From contig NC_064834.1 of NCBI RefSeq assembly GCF_024166365.1, forward strand, positions 52,742,001 to 52,806,000: a DNA stretch of 64,000 nt, in the 5' to 3' direction. This document shows, one piece after another, positions 48,541 to 57,680 of this stretch. Numbering within the stretch: position 1 is the first letter of the stretch; the number at the start of each line of letters is the position of its first letter. A model generated the notes under the pieces. It saw only the letters and a program-made list of their open reading frames with translations, did no database searches and was not told the DNA's origin. A program made the position numbers and the translations under genes. This DNA comes from Elephas maximus indicus (taxonomy: Eukaryota; Chordata; Mammalia; Proboscidea; Elephantidae).

Positions 48541-48612
48541 CAGCCAATGAAGAGACCCGGCCGAAACGGCTAGGCTAGCTCGCACCGGGCTTTTTCGCCC
48601 GGTGATTGGTGT
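48541..48612 (+). promoter_or_regulatory. TLX1: TLX1 core promoter: paired CCAAT boxes around a perfect inverted repeat
   Basis: A forward CCAAT lies at 48544-48548 and a reverse one (ATTGG) at 48605-48609, about 60 bp apart. Between them is a perfect 8-bp inverted repeat, CACCGGGC at 48583-48590 and GCCCGGTG at 48597-48604, separated by six bases. No TATA box is present. Paired CCAAT boxes at this spacing are typical NF-Y sites of CpG-island promoters. The role of the hairpin-capable repeat is unknown. Confidence 0.65.
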
Positions 48613-48639
48613 CCCAGAGTCAACAGCGAGCGAGCAGCC

Positions 48640-48846
48640 AGGAGACGGGAAGGAGCAGCAGGAGAAGGGAAGAATACGGCTCCCCCTCTCTCCCTCCCCT
48701 CCCCCTACTTTAGCCCTCCCTGCGCACTTCGCCTCCAAGTCTCGGCTCAGCCGGGAGCAGCCGTCGCCTCTGCGCCCGTGCGCGCTGCCCCGGAGCCCAG
48801 AGCCTCGAGTGCCGTCGCCCGGCCCCCCTGCGGGGCCGGGGCCAGC
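48640..48846 (+). other. TLX1: TLX1 5' UTR (approximate)
   Basis: GC-rich leader between the CCAAT-box promoter and the start codon. The transcription start cannot be placed exactly: there is no TATA box, and CpG-island promoters often start at several positions. The left edge is an estimate based on typical CCAAT-to-start distance of 50-100 bp. Confidence 0.5.
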
Positions 48847-49414
48847 ATGGAACACCTGGGTCCGCATCACCTTCACCCGGGCCACGCGGAACCCATCAGC
48901 TTCGGCATCGATCAGATCCTCAACAGCCCGGACCAGGGCGGCTGCATGGGGCCCGCCTCGCGCCTCCAGGACGGAGAATACGGCCTTGGCTGTTTGGTCG
49001 GAGGCGCTTACGCTTACGGCGGTGGCGGTGGCCCAGCGACCGGGGTAGGGGTCGGGGGCCCAGGGGCCTACAGCGCTGGCGGCCCGGGTGGCCCAGCAGG
49101 CGGTAGCGGCGGCAGCGGCGCCTGCAGCATGGGCCCGCTGGCCGGCTCCTACAACGTGAACATGGCCTTGGCCGGCGGCCCCGGACCCGGCGGCGGCAGC
49201 GGGGGCGGCGGCGGGGGGTCGCTGAGCGCTGCAGGAGTGATCCGGGTTCCGGCACACAGGCCGCTCGCGGGATCCGTGGCCCATCCCCAGTCCCTGGCTA
49301 CCGGCTTGCCCACCGTGCCCTCCGTGCCTGCCGTGCCGGGCGTTAACAACCTAACAGGCCTCACCTTCCCCTGGATGGAGAGTAACCGCAGATACACAAA
49401 GGACAGGTTCACAG
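48847..49414 (+). CDS. TLX1: TLX1 coding exon 1
   Basis: Encodes residues 1-189 and the first base of codon 190: the Eh1-like motif, the Gly-rich linker and the FPWM motif. It ends at the consensus donor ACAG|GTGAGT, phase 1. The frame runs on past the donor to a stop at 49533, which marks the intron boundary as real only through homology to the TLX1 protein. The linker is made of GC-rich glycine codon runs (roughly residues 57-65 and 124-138) and is the least conserved part of the family, so small in-frame length differences from other mammals are expected here. Confidence 0.97.
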
Positions 49415-52400
49415 GTGAGTCGGGCCAACGCGCTGCGCCCCTCCTGCCCGAGCCCCAGGCTGTGCGCCACCCTCGCCTCACTCGGTGGCTCTCCGCAGTC
49501 CCTACTGCGCGCCAGGGCGCCCAGCTTCTCTAGCGACTTCCCCAAGTTTAGCCGCCTGCCTCCTCTCTGTGCTTGCGGAATGGCCATGCTCTAAGAGTTC
49601 TCCTATCCGGGGCCCCTCTTGGTCTCTCCCCCAGGACCCCAGCTCCGAGAAGCTCTCCTTGGTCCCTCCTCGGGATCCCAGGGACCGGGCAGGCAGAGGG
49701 AAGGGGGCTGTAGCTTCGGGGCTACCTACAGTAGCCTTTGGGGTTCAGGAATGTCGGAGAAAGGGGCACGATGTGAACAAACTCAGATTCTGCGGTCCCG
49801 GCCGCCGTTCTCTGGCCCAGTCAGCCGGCACGGCTCCCTCTTCGAGTACCTGAATCCCGCGCAAGGAAAGAACAGGTTCCCCCACCTCCCGCCCCTGTGC
49901 ACACACACACTTCACGCTTCAAGCTCTGGGCCCGTCGCGCGGCCCGGCTCCGCTGCCCTTCTAACAGACACCCAGAGCCTGGGTAAAGCCGCAGAGTCGG
50001 CGAGTCCTTCTTTCCCGACTGCGGGCTGCGTCTCAGGCGGCGGCAGCGCGGGCTGAGCCGCCTGGGACTGCTCCGGCTTTGCTTTTGCTCTGTTCGGGCG
50101 CAGCGTCCTCCCCCGGGACCAGCCCAGTTCCCTCTGGCTTGAATAATGTAAGGTCCCCTGCGGCGATCGATCCCCGGCCTGTGGACGGCTCCCGGGAAGA
50201 TTACGCACTCTGCGGCGGCAGGCTGCCGCCCTCGCCGCTGCTGCTTCGCGCCTCCTCCGCTTGCCCTGGCTCCCTGCGCTCGGCTTCCGCTCTCTAGTCT
50301 CGCTCTCGCGCGGGCCAGATTCCCCTGCCGGTCCTCTCACTCTTCTTAGCGTTCCCGGGATCTGGGACCACGACCCTCCGTCGCCAGTTCAGGCTCCCAA
50401 ACCCCGCTGGGAAGCAGCCGCGAGTTGAGTCCGGGTTCGTTGGCCGGGTCTTAGAGTCGAGAGGCAGGAGGCCCAGGCCGCTGCCGGCGCCACTTGGGGC
50501 TCGCGAGCTGCAAGGCTCCAGGGCCCAAGGGTGGAATGGGATGGGGTGCACACAGAGTGGGAGAGACAGAGCTAGGCTTTGCGGCTAGGCGATCCCAAGG
50601 CATCCCAAGTCCCCTGCTCCTGGTGCAGACACCCAGGCAGGCAGGCTGCTCCTGGAGCCTGGGCCCAGACGCTGGGGCTGTGGCAGAAGGGGGCGGGCAG
50701 AGGGAGAAGACTGCTGCTCTGGGCCTTCGGCAAGGGCCCTTCACTCCAGGGCCGCTGAGCTTTTTTTCCCGGCCCCCCAGTCCTCTTGGACCTGAAGAAG
50801 TAGTAGCCTGGGCCTAGTGCCCATCCACTCCTCCCACCCAGGCCAGGCCAGGCTTGAAGCGATGGACTGAACTCCAGCCCAGAACCTACTGTTCCCATCT
50901 CTGGGGAGAGGTACTCCATAGAGGGCATACCCAGGGGAGCCACAGCCCACCCAAACCTGCTTCAGGCCTGAAGGAGGAGCATGAAAAGCATGTGAGGTTT
51001 CCAGCCAGGATATGGCTGGTGCCTTCCTTGCCGGCCTCCTGTGGGCCCCTGCCTGTGTGCCTGTGTTGTGCTTGTATGGCTGTGTGTCTGCCTGACTGGG
51101 TGTGTAGATCCAGAAGTTTGTGGCCGCTGCGTGTCATGTGTCTGTGTGTGTTGCTGTGTGATGGAGGCTCAGGTCAGGGATCAGGGTTGGGGGCCTTGAC
51201 CAGAGCAGGGGCTGTTAACGTTGTGAAGCTTCCCTGACACTGGAGACCTGGGCCTGCCTTTTAGCTCTCCTCAGACCTGCCCCTCTGGAGGACAGTGGAG
51301 GTGGCTGTGGCCATGTCTGCGCTGGGCACTCCCGGCCGGGGGCTAGGGAGGCCTTTGTGGTGGTGGCAGCCGTGAGGGCCTGGAAGGCGGGAGGGAGCCG
51401 TTCCTGCTGAGGCTTTGGCGCTGAGGGCTGACCGGAGGCTCACACGCCTGCTCTGGGGTCCAGCCCCTGCGCTAGCTGGCTCGCGGGGTATCAGGCCTGG
51501 GACGCTTCCTGACGCTCTGCCGCTTGCTTCTGCCGTCTGTCTGTCTCCCGCTCCAGTGGCCCTCTCACCCTTCACTGTAACACGCCGTATAGGTCACCCC
51601 TATCAGAACCGGACGCCCCCCAAGAAGAAGAAGCCGCGCACGTCCTTCACGCGCCTGCAGATCTGCGAGCTGGAGAAGCGCTTCCACCGCCAGAAGTACC
51701 TAGCCTCGGCCGAGCGCGCCGCCCTAGCCAAGGCGCTCAAAATGACCGACGCGCAGGTCAAAACCTGGTTCCAGAACCGGCGGACAAAGTGGAGGTGAGA
51801 GCGCGGGCGGGCGCGGCCGCGGGCGGCGGAGGCTCAGGCGGCTCTCGGCTAGGGCCTCCCGGGGTGCACACACTCCCTCTGCTCGCCTCTTCCCAATCCG
51901 ATCCAAGGAGCCAGAGACTCCTCCTAGGCTCCTGGGGAGCAGGAAACTACGGCAGCCTACAGCCGGGATGGGACTGGGAGCTCCAGCTCGGGCTCTGTTT
52001 TTCCTGAAGTTTCAGAGCTTTTTGGCTACCACACTATGCCCGTGTAGACGCCGCTGGGCTCTTCCGCTGCTTGGGAAACAGGCAGGTTGGAGCAGTCTAT
52101 GCAGTCTGAGCTTCCCGGCTCAGCGAGGCCTGAGGGGCTTTTTGTTTGCTCAGACTTGCGCTTCCAGGAGACTGAAGGCAGAATGGCCCGCGCCTAGTTT
52201 CTGCGCTCCAGCCGGGGCTCCGGTAGCGCGCATGAAGCCCCGACCCCGGCTGAGCCCTGCTGACGCTGTCCTCCCCAGACGCGCGGCCTCGAGCAGCCGG
52301 CCCCTACCCTGGAAGGGGAAAATCAATCTGCACCGGCTGCAGCAGGCATTTCGCGGGTCCCATGAAAGCAGGATCAATTAGGAGCAGATGGGCGTGGGTG

Positions 52401-54336
52401 AGATACATTTTCCCTTACTCCCGTCACACACCCACGACTGCATTCACTACATACTCATTTTATTTTTTTCGCATACATATGTATACTTCTACGTCTTTCG
52501 TTTTTGCTGTCTCCTTCATGGACACGCAGCGTCCCCCACACTCCTAAGCAGCCTTATTCTCCGCATACCCCTAGCGCTTTCTCCAGCTACATCCACTTGC
52601 ACCCTACTTGTACCCTCTGGCACCCTTCCCATCCGGCCCATTCACTGGGTTCCACACACTCCGGAGCTCCGCCTGGGGAAAGCAGAGATTCTGGCCAGAG
52701 TTAGCGCCGTCCAGGCAGTCCTCCGGGCAAGAGGAAGGAATTGGAGTTTTCTCTTTTTCTCATTGAAGGTGGGGAATCGGCCCATCGGGCTGCAAAGCAA
52801 GCCATAGCCCCTAGAGTCTGCCCCCCCTAACATTCCTGCTACGGGAGAAGGAGTTGGGGGACGTGGCCTCAGTCCTCTGGAAAGCTAGTTAAAGAGAGAG
52901 CAAAGGCTAGCTGGTACGGGGGTGGAGGGGGCTGGTGTTCCTAAAGCCTGCTGAAAGCTGCAGCCTGGGGAGAGGAGGGAGCCATGGGGTGGGGGTTTCA
53001 GAGAGGTTGGGAGGGGAGAGACAGAGAGCACAGGCAAAAAGAGAAACTAAAACACAAAGAAAAAAAAAAAGATAGACACTGCAGGGGGGAAAGGAGAAAA
53101 ACAGGCGCCTGTGGGAGTTTTATTTATAATAAAGATATGCAACGGATGACTAACAGCCGCATATTCGTTTCAAACGAATTCCCTTAATTCTGAGAGAACG
53201 AAGAGAGTGGGGGGAGACAAAACGAGAGATAAAGACATAAAGTGTAAAGGAAGAGAAACATTCAGGCGGCTGGGCATGCAGGAAAGAAAGGGAGGACAGA
53301 GGCCAAAAGACTTACACAGAGCGGAAAGGCAAGAAGGGGAGGCGCAGAGGAGGCCGGCACTCGAAGAGGCCCTCGCCATCTTCGCCCAGGTTCATCGATC
53401 GCCTACAAATTGCTTCTGGAGGCCCCGGGGACTCCCATTAGGTCTGTCCACCTTAGAGACAGACGTTTGATCTCAGTTGACGGGGTGGAGGGGCGGCATT
53501 AAATGGAATAAGTGAGTCATCGCCTCCGTAGACCTCCTCGGAGGAGGCCGCGTCGGGCGGGAGCCCCGGCAGGACGCAGGGCGAGGGCCTTGGGCGAGAG
53601 GCCGGAGGCCTGTGAGAAGTTGGCAGAAAGCAGGGAGAGAAGAGGTTTGCAGGCGGCTCGCATCTGTCTGGCCCTGGCCTTTTGGCCTTGAAGGGTGAGG
53701 CGGGTAAGGCTCCTTGGCTTGGGACTGCACCTGGGCTCCCTCGAGGCTGGGGAGAGGCAGGACGCCATCTAGGTCGCCGCCTTTCTACCCCTAGTCGCAC
53801 TGTCCAAGGCTAGTGGGGTATGGGCGCTTCGCGTTGATGGACGCCCCAGTGGCTTGGACCTAACGGACTTGACACCATCTCCCTGGGGGCATCCCCCCTC
53901 CATCCACTTTGGGGGCTGGTTTCCAGACTTTGCCGGAGTCAGGACTCTCAAGGGAAGGTACTGCGTCAAAGGAGGCCGAGCTGGAGTTCGGGGCTGCACA
54001 GGGGAGCAGTGCCCGCTCAGGCTCTCTCTCCGGAGCGGACCCGGATCCTGGGGGCGGGGGGGAGAGAGGCGGTGTCCCGGCGGGTAACCGCGCGGCGGCT
54101 TGTCCCGGTGCAGGCGGCAGACGGCAGAGGAGCGCGAGGCCGAGAGGCAGCAGGCGAACCGCATCCTCCTGCAGCTGCAGCAGGAGGCCTTCCAGAAGAG
54201 CCTGGCTCAGCCGCTGCCCGCCGATCCGCTGTGCGTGCACAACTCGTCGCTCTTCGCCCTGCAGAACCTGCAACCCTGGTCTGATGACTCCACCAAGATC
54301 ACCAGCGTCACGTCGGTGGCGTCGGCCTGCGAGTGA
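48847..54336 (+). CDS. TLX1: TLX1 (HOX11) homeobox transcription factor, spliced CDS
   Basis: Nuclear DNA-binding transcription factor of the NK-like TLX family, known for its role in spleen development and as a T-cell leukaemia oncogene when misexpressed. The CDS joins 48847-49414, 51593-51794 and 54114-54336 (568+202+223 nt), giving 330 residues, the usual TLX1 length. In order: an Eh1-like repressor motif FGIDQIL at residues 19-25; a Gly/Ala/Ser-rich linker at about 52-140; an FPWM PBX-contact-type motif at 174-177; a homeodomain at 201-260 with WFQNRR at 248-253 and Thr at homeodomain position 47, the TLX hallmark; a charged Gln-rich helix from about 261; and a conserved tail ending ACE. 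The start is the only in-frame ATG before the family-typical MEHLG N-terminus, with A at -3 and G at +4. No frameshift or missing key residue is seen. TLX2 and TLX3 are excluded by the N-terminus. Confidence 0.98.
49415..51592 (+). other. TLX1: TLX1 intron 1
   Basis: Phase-1 intron of 2178 bp with GTGAGT donor and TAG acceptor. The first 1 kb is CpG-island sequence. The remainder is G-rich with a GT-rich patch at about 51040-51170. No transposon was recognised inside. Long open frames here (for example to 50056 and on the minus strand) reflect GC richness and carry no family resemblance. Confidence 0.9.
51593..51794 (+). CDS. TLX1: TLX1 coding exon 2 (homeodomain)
   Basis: Encodes residues 190-257: the basic linker with four lysines (200-203) and nearly all of the homeodomain. 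The acceptor is TATAG|GTCACC after a pyrimidine-rich stretch; the donor is GGAG|GTGAGA, phase 2. Homeodomain helix 3 is intact, with Thr247, Trp248, Gln250, Asn251 and Arg253. In the ORF that covers this exon the reading frame continues upstream into the intron without a stop to 51415, so the 5' boundary was set by the acceptor site and family homology. Confidence 0.97.
51795..54113 (+). other. TLX1: TLX1 intron 2
   Basis: Phase-2 intron of 2319 bp, GTGAGA donor and CAG acceptor. It contains a purine-rich stretch at about 53000-53105, an AT-rich block with a 17-bp palindrome at 53110-53190, a second purine-rich run to 53345, and a CpG-rich 3' half from about 53520 that merges with exon 3. No transposon was recognised. 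Confidence 0.9.
53110..53190. promoter_or_regulatory. AT-rich intronic block with 17-bp palindrome (candidate enhancer)
   Basis: Inside GC-rich intron 2, this block carries TTTATTTATAATAAA (HOX/CDX-type) and the perfect palindrome ATTCGTTT-C-AAACGAAT at 53163-53179, then CTTAATTC. Such AT-rich islands in homeobox introns are often conserved enhancers. No alignment was possible. Confidence 0.35.
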
Positions 54337-54540
54337 GACTGCACTCCTTCCCCGAGGGACCCCCAACCCAGCCAGGGGTCGCTGAGGCCCAGAACCAGGA
54401 CTCACCCGCGTCCCTCCCCGCCGTGGACTGCACGCGGGAGGCAGGCTGCACCCCTCTGCACCGGCCCGCGCCCTCCCGGCGGCCCTGCTCTCTCTTCGGA
54501 GGAAGAAAAGGGCTCGCGGGACAGGACAGGAGAATTCCGC
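53520..54540. promoter_or_regulatory. CpG-rich segment over intron 2 3' half and exon 3
   Basis: GC- and CpG-rich sequence that includes exon 3 and the start of the 3' UTR. It extends the multi-part CpG-island character of the locus. It could be an intragenic island rather than a promoter. Confidence 0.6.
54114..54336 (+). CDS. TLX1: TLX1 coding exon 3
   Basis: Encodes residues 257-330, starting with the last two homeodomain residues, then a Glu/Arg/Gln-rich helical stretch ([10 protein letters not shown] and following) and the conserved C-terminal tail with PWSDD. The acceptor is CCGGTGCAG|GCGGCAG, and the stop is TGA at 54334-54336. The join restores W-R-R-Q-T across the exon 2/3 junction. 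Confidence 0.97.
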
Positions 54541-55170
54541 GCCCACCGGAACTGTTGAGAATCCTCAGTTTGCGTCTATTTTCTTTTATTCTGATTTTTA
54601 ACTTGGGGCCCGAGAGAGGTAGGGGGAGTGGTGGAGGAAGAGTTTCTGGGGTCCCCAGGACTGCCATCTGAACTTGCCTTGCGGAAATCCCCTATCTGTG
54701 TCCCTCTCACACCCACAGGCCCACACGGAAGTGATGGCAGGGTCCCTCCTGGTGTTACCCTAGAACCACACGCAGGGGGACCCATGGCAGGGTGACATGT
54801 AACACAGGATTGCAGCCTTCACACCCTTGACTCTCACTACCAGGCACAGGTGAGGGGTCACCCAGACTCACTCTGGGTAGCACGGCCCCCCCAACACAAG
54901 GCCACGGTCACACGGTGACACACAATCCCATGCACAAAAGCAAACAACGTCACTTGCCTTCCAGGCCCCCATCACACAGCCCAGCGGCATCCAGGTACTC
55001 ACAGGCAGGTTTTTACACAAACTCACAAACTCGGCCCATTTCTTCAGATTCTGTTCATAGGGGTGGGGGGATTAAGTTATGCACTTATAAGGTGTTTTCT
55101 GTGTAACCATTTTATAAAGTGCTTGTGTAATTTATGTGAAAAATAAATAAATAAAACCCTCTGGATACGG
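54337..55170 (+). other. TLX1: TLX1 3' UTR
   Basis: From the TGA stop to just beyond the AATAAA cluster, about 830 bp. The first 200 bp are GC-rich, followed by a CA-rich middle part (about 54700-54960) and an AT-rich end. The 3' edge is estimated from the polyadenylation signals. Confidence 0.75.
55142..55155 (+). terminator. TLX1: TLX1 polyadenylation signals (three overlapping AATAAA)
   Basis: AATAAA occurs at 55142, 55146 and 55150 in one overlapping run. A GU-rich stretch follows at about 55211-55235, compatible with a downstream element. Cleavage is expected around 55165-55185. Confidence 0.8.
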
Positions 55171-56389
55171 AGTCCGGGCTGCCTGCTCCTTGCTGAGCCC
55201 AGCACCTTGAATGTACTTGTGTTTGGTGCTGGCTGGTGCTGCTGCAGTAGCCGCTGGTCATGGGCTTGCCTGACCTGGGGAGCAGGACCTGCAGTCTCTG
55301 AACAGAGAAAAGAAGGAGGGGGACAGACAGAGAGGATAGAGCAGAGGGGAGGAGGAGAGCAAAGTTGCTTCTCTCCTGGGAGAGCTAGTGTTTGCGAAGA
55401 TGTGGATGTCTTTGAGTATGATCAGTGTGTGTGTGTGTGTGTGTGTGTGTTGTGATCATGTGGGCAGTCAGGGTATTACTGATAGTAAATGTGGGTAATG
55501 GTGTTTTAGTGTGTGTTTTGCAATTATTGTATGCAAATGTTTTTTGCTTAAATTGCAAATCAAAACTCTGGTTGTATGCCTGGGCTTGTAGTGGTGTGTA
55601 TGTAACCTTGTGTGAACATGATCATGTCTCTTTGGATATGTGTGTGATCACCAGTATTTGTGATTGCATATGAATTATGTATTAGTTTGTGGGAGAACAT
55701 ACTAGTTTCTCTTTGTGAATCTATTTCTGTGTTAAATGTGTGAATGTGATTGTGTGTCACCTGTAACTGTATCAGTGTAATTGCGTATATGTGATGTAAT
55801 TGTGTTTGAGCTGTGTATTTTAACTGTGTAATCTTGTGTGTGACAGTGTGCAATTGAGGGAATGAATGTCTTTGTGGGGAGTGTGGACCGTTGTGGAAGA
55901 CTCCTTGTGGGATATGGCTGCATATGCATGAATATAATCGTGCGTTAACACTGCACACAATTGTGGGGGGTTAAGGTGGTGTGTACAGATACACTGTGGA
56001 GGGACAACTTCTGCTAGGAGTTCTGGGGACCTAGGCCCTGTGGCATCAGGCTGTAGACTGAGGCACACTGAGTCAGGAATTGGGGCCAGGAGCCTGTGGT
56101 GCTCTCAGCAGGCCTTCCTGTTTCCCAGCACTGGCCTGACACTGGGAGGGATCTAAAAAAGTGACTTCTCCAGCCATAAGGGCACCCCCGGTATGCTACC
56201 TCGGCAACACCTAGTCTCCCATCTACTAGGCCAATCGCAGGCACGCAAAATTCACTTGGGTCTGCTTTTCTTGAAGGGGTCCTGGGGTGTAAGGTCTAGG
56301 AAACTGGCCATCCTGGAGGTGGGGGGTGGGGGGTGGAGGTAGGAGGCTCTTTATTTGGGATGAAATTGAGAGACCTTGCCGGTAGGAAC
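55171..56389. repeat. Downstream flank with TG-rich strand-biased tract and (GT)n
   Basis: Contains a pure (GT)n run at about 55425-55450, followed by roughly 400 bp of degenerate TG-rich sequence to 55855 (repeats of TGTG, GTGAT, TGTAAT) and then ordinary unique sequence. On the minus strand it yields a meaningless His/Thr-rich open frame. No gene seen. Confidence 0.6.
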
Positions 56390-57680
56390 TAGAAGTGGGC
56401 TGTGGGGCTGGTGTGGGTTCCTGGAGCTGTCCCAACCCGGCCGACACGGGAGCCCCACCGTTCTCATCCCTACCCGGCTGCCGTACAAGGGTTTCGACTC
56501 GGGACAAAGAGCACAGCAACCTGCTACTCTGGGAAGCCACAGGGGGAAATAGGCCTGGTGTGGAGGGAAGCTCATCCTTCCCCTCATCCGCGGCCCTCTT
56601 GGGGCTGGAATCCGTCAAGAAAGGAGAGTTGGGGCCAAAGGACTTGGGCCTGCCTCCTCCTGTCCCTGACGCGAAGGTCCATCGGTGCCGGCCCGACCCT
56701 GACAAGGTGAATGTTGGGCGAGGGGAGAGGGGTCCGGCCGCGGCGCCAAGTCTGGAGCGGGTCTCCCGCCAGCGCCAGCTCCAGCGGCGAGCGTTAGGTA
56801 GAGCGAAATCCGGAAATGGCGCTCCCACAGCCGCAGAATTCGTCTCCCTCCACCTGGGCAGGTCTGGCGGTGCGCTCTGCTCTCACCCGGCCTGGAGCCG
56901 CCGAGGGCTCGGTTGTATTTGCGTCTTGCAGCACCGCTAGTGCTCGGAGCTGCACCATCGCGGAGCTGCCAAACCCCAGGGGAAATCGGGCTTTTCTCTT
57001 GCCTCCCAACCCCCGGGATCCCCTCCAAAGGTTGCTGCGCCCAGAGGCCTCTGGATATTTTCTGGCCACAGACTGTCCGGCTGAGGAGCTGGGGGGCGGG
57101 GGGGCGGGGGGAACGACCTCTACACAACCCGCCCCAAACCGGCTCCAAAACCCAGGCGCTTCACCTCCACCGCCTCCCCCCAATCCGTGCTTGCGGAGAC
57201 AAACGCAAAGCAACGTTGGGCACAACCTACACCCGCCAAATGTGTCTCCAGCCTCCCAGTCTTCACAAACGGCCCGGGGCTCACACTCAACCCAGCAGGC
57301 AGAGGCCCGTCACAGGCCCCGAGCCCCTCAGCCCCTCTGCTCTCAGACCTTGCCCAGACTGTCGGAGCCTCACGGGGAAGGGGGCACCCAGCGTGTCCAG
57401 GCCCCAGCGCAGGTCACGGGCGCCCAGGTGGGCGTCCACTGCCACCTAGATGCCTTCCTGTACCCTGCGCTCACTGGGCCCCCGGTGGCCCGGCTCGCGC
57501 TCTCCCGCGGGCCCCTCTGGCCGGCACAGGAGCTCGGGTGAAGCCTCCTCCCTCGGCCCTGAGGGAAAGCGCAGGACTCCCCACTCTCCACCCGGAATTC
57601 GTTGCGACGGAATCTCGGCGAGGGGAGCGGCGAACCCCGGGTCCTCCGAGCGTGCCTTAGCGGAGAAGGGCCGGACCCGC
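56390..57680. promoter_or_regulatory. CpG-rich island about 1.2-2.5 kb downstream of TLX1
   Basis: GC- and CpG-rich block with no recognised coding exon, including a G-quadruplex-prone run at about 57089-57111 (GGGG runs separated by C). Open frames on both strands (for example 56816-57541 plus) are Pro/Ala/Arg/Ser-rich and match nothing recognised. It may be a promoter of an unseen non-coding transcript or a Polycomb-type island of the TLX1 domain. Confidence 0.5.

Larger units (their letters stand above)
48470..50450. promoter_or_regulatory. CpG island over TLX1 promoter, exon 1 and 5' part of intron 1
   Basis: Dense CpG and high GC from just before the CCAAT boxes through exon 1 and about 1 kb into intron 1, in contrast to the CpG-poor sequence upstream of 48.4 kb. 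This is the expected promoter island of a developmental homeobox gene, a class commonly covered by Polycomb when silent. Confidence 0.8.

Noticed and set aside
48600-49048. Alternative plus-strand frame overlapping TLX1 exon 1
   Set aside because: Off-frame Pro/Ser/Arg-rich translation of the same GC-rich exon. The TLX1 frame is certain from protein homology.
48448-49284. 278-codon minus-strand open frame over the TLX1 promoter and exon 1
   Set aside because: It is the GC-rich antisense shadow of TLX1 exon 1. Composition (Ala/Gly/Arg) and position explain it, and no family is recognised.
56615-57660. Long frames on both strands in the downstream CpG island
   Set aside because: Low-complexity Pro/Ser/Arg composition, mutually overlapping on both strands, with no recognised family.
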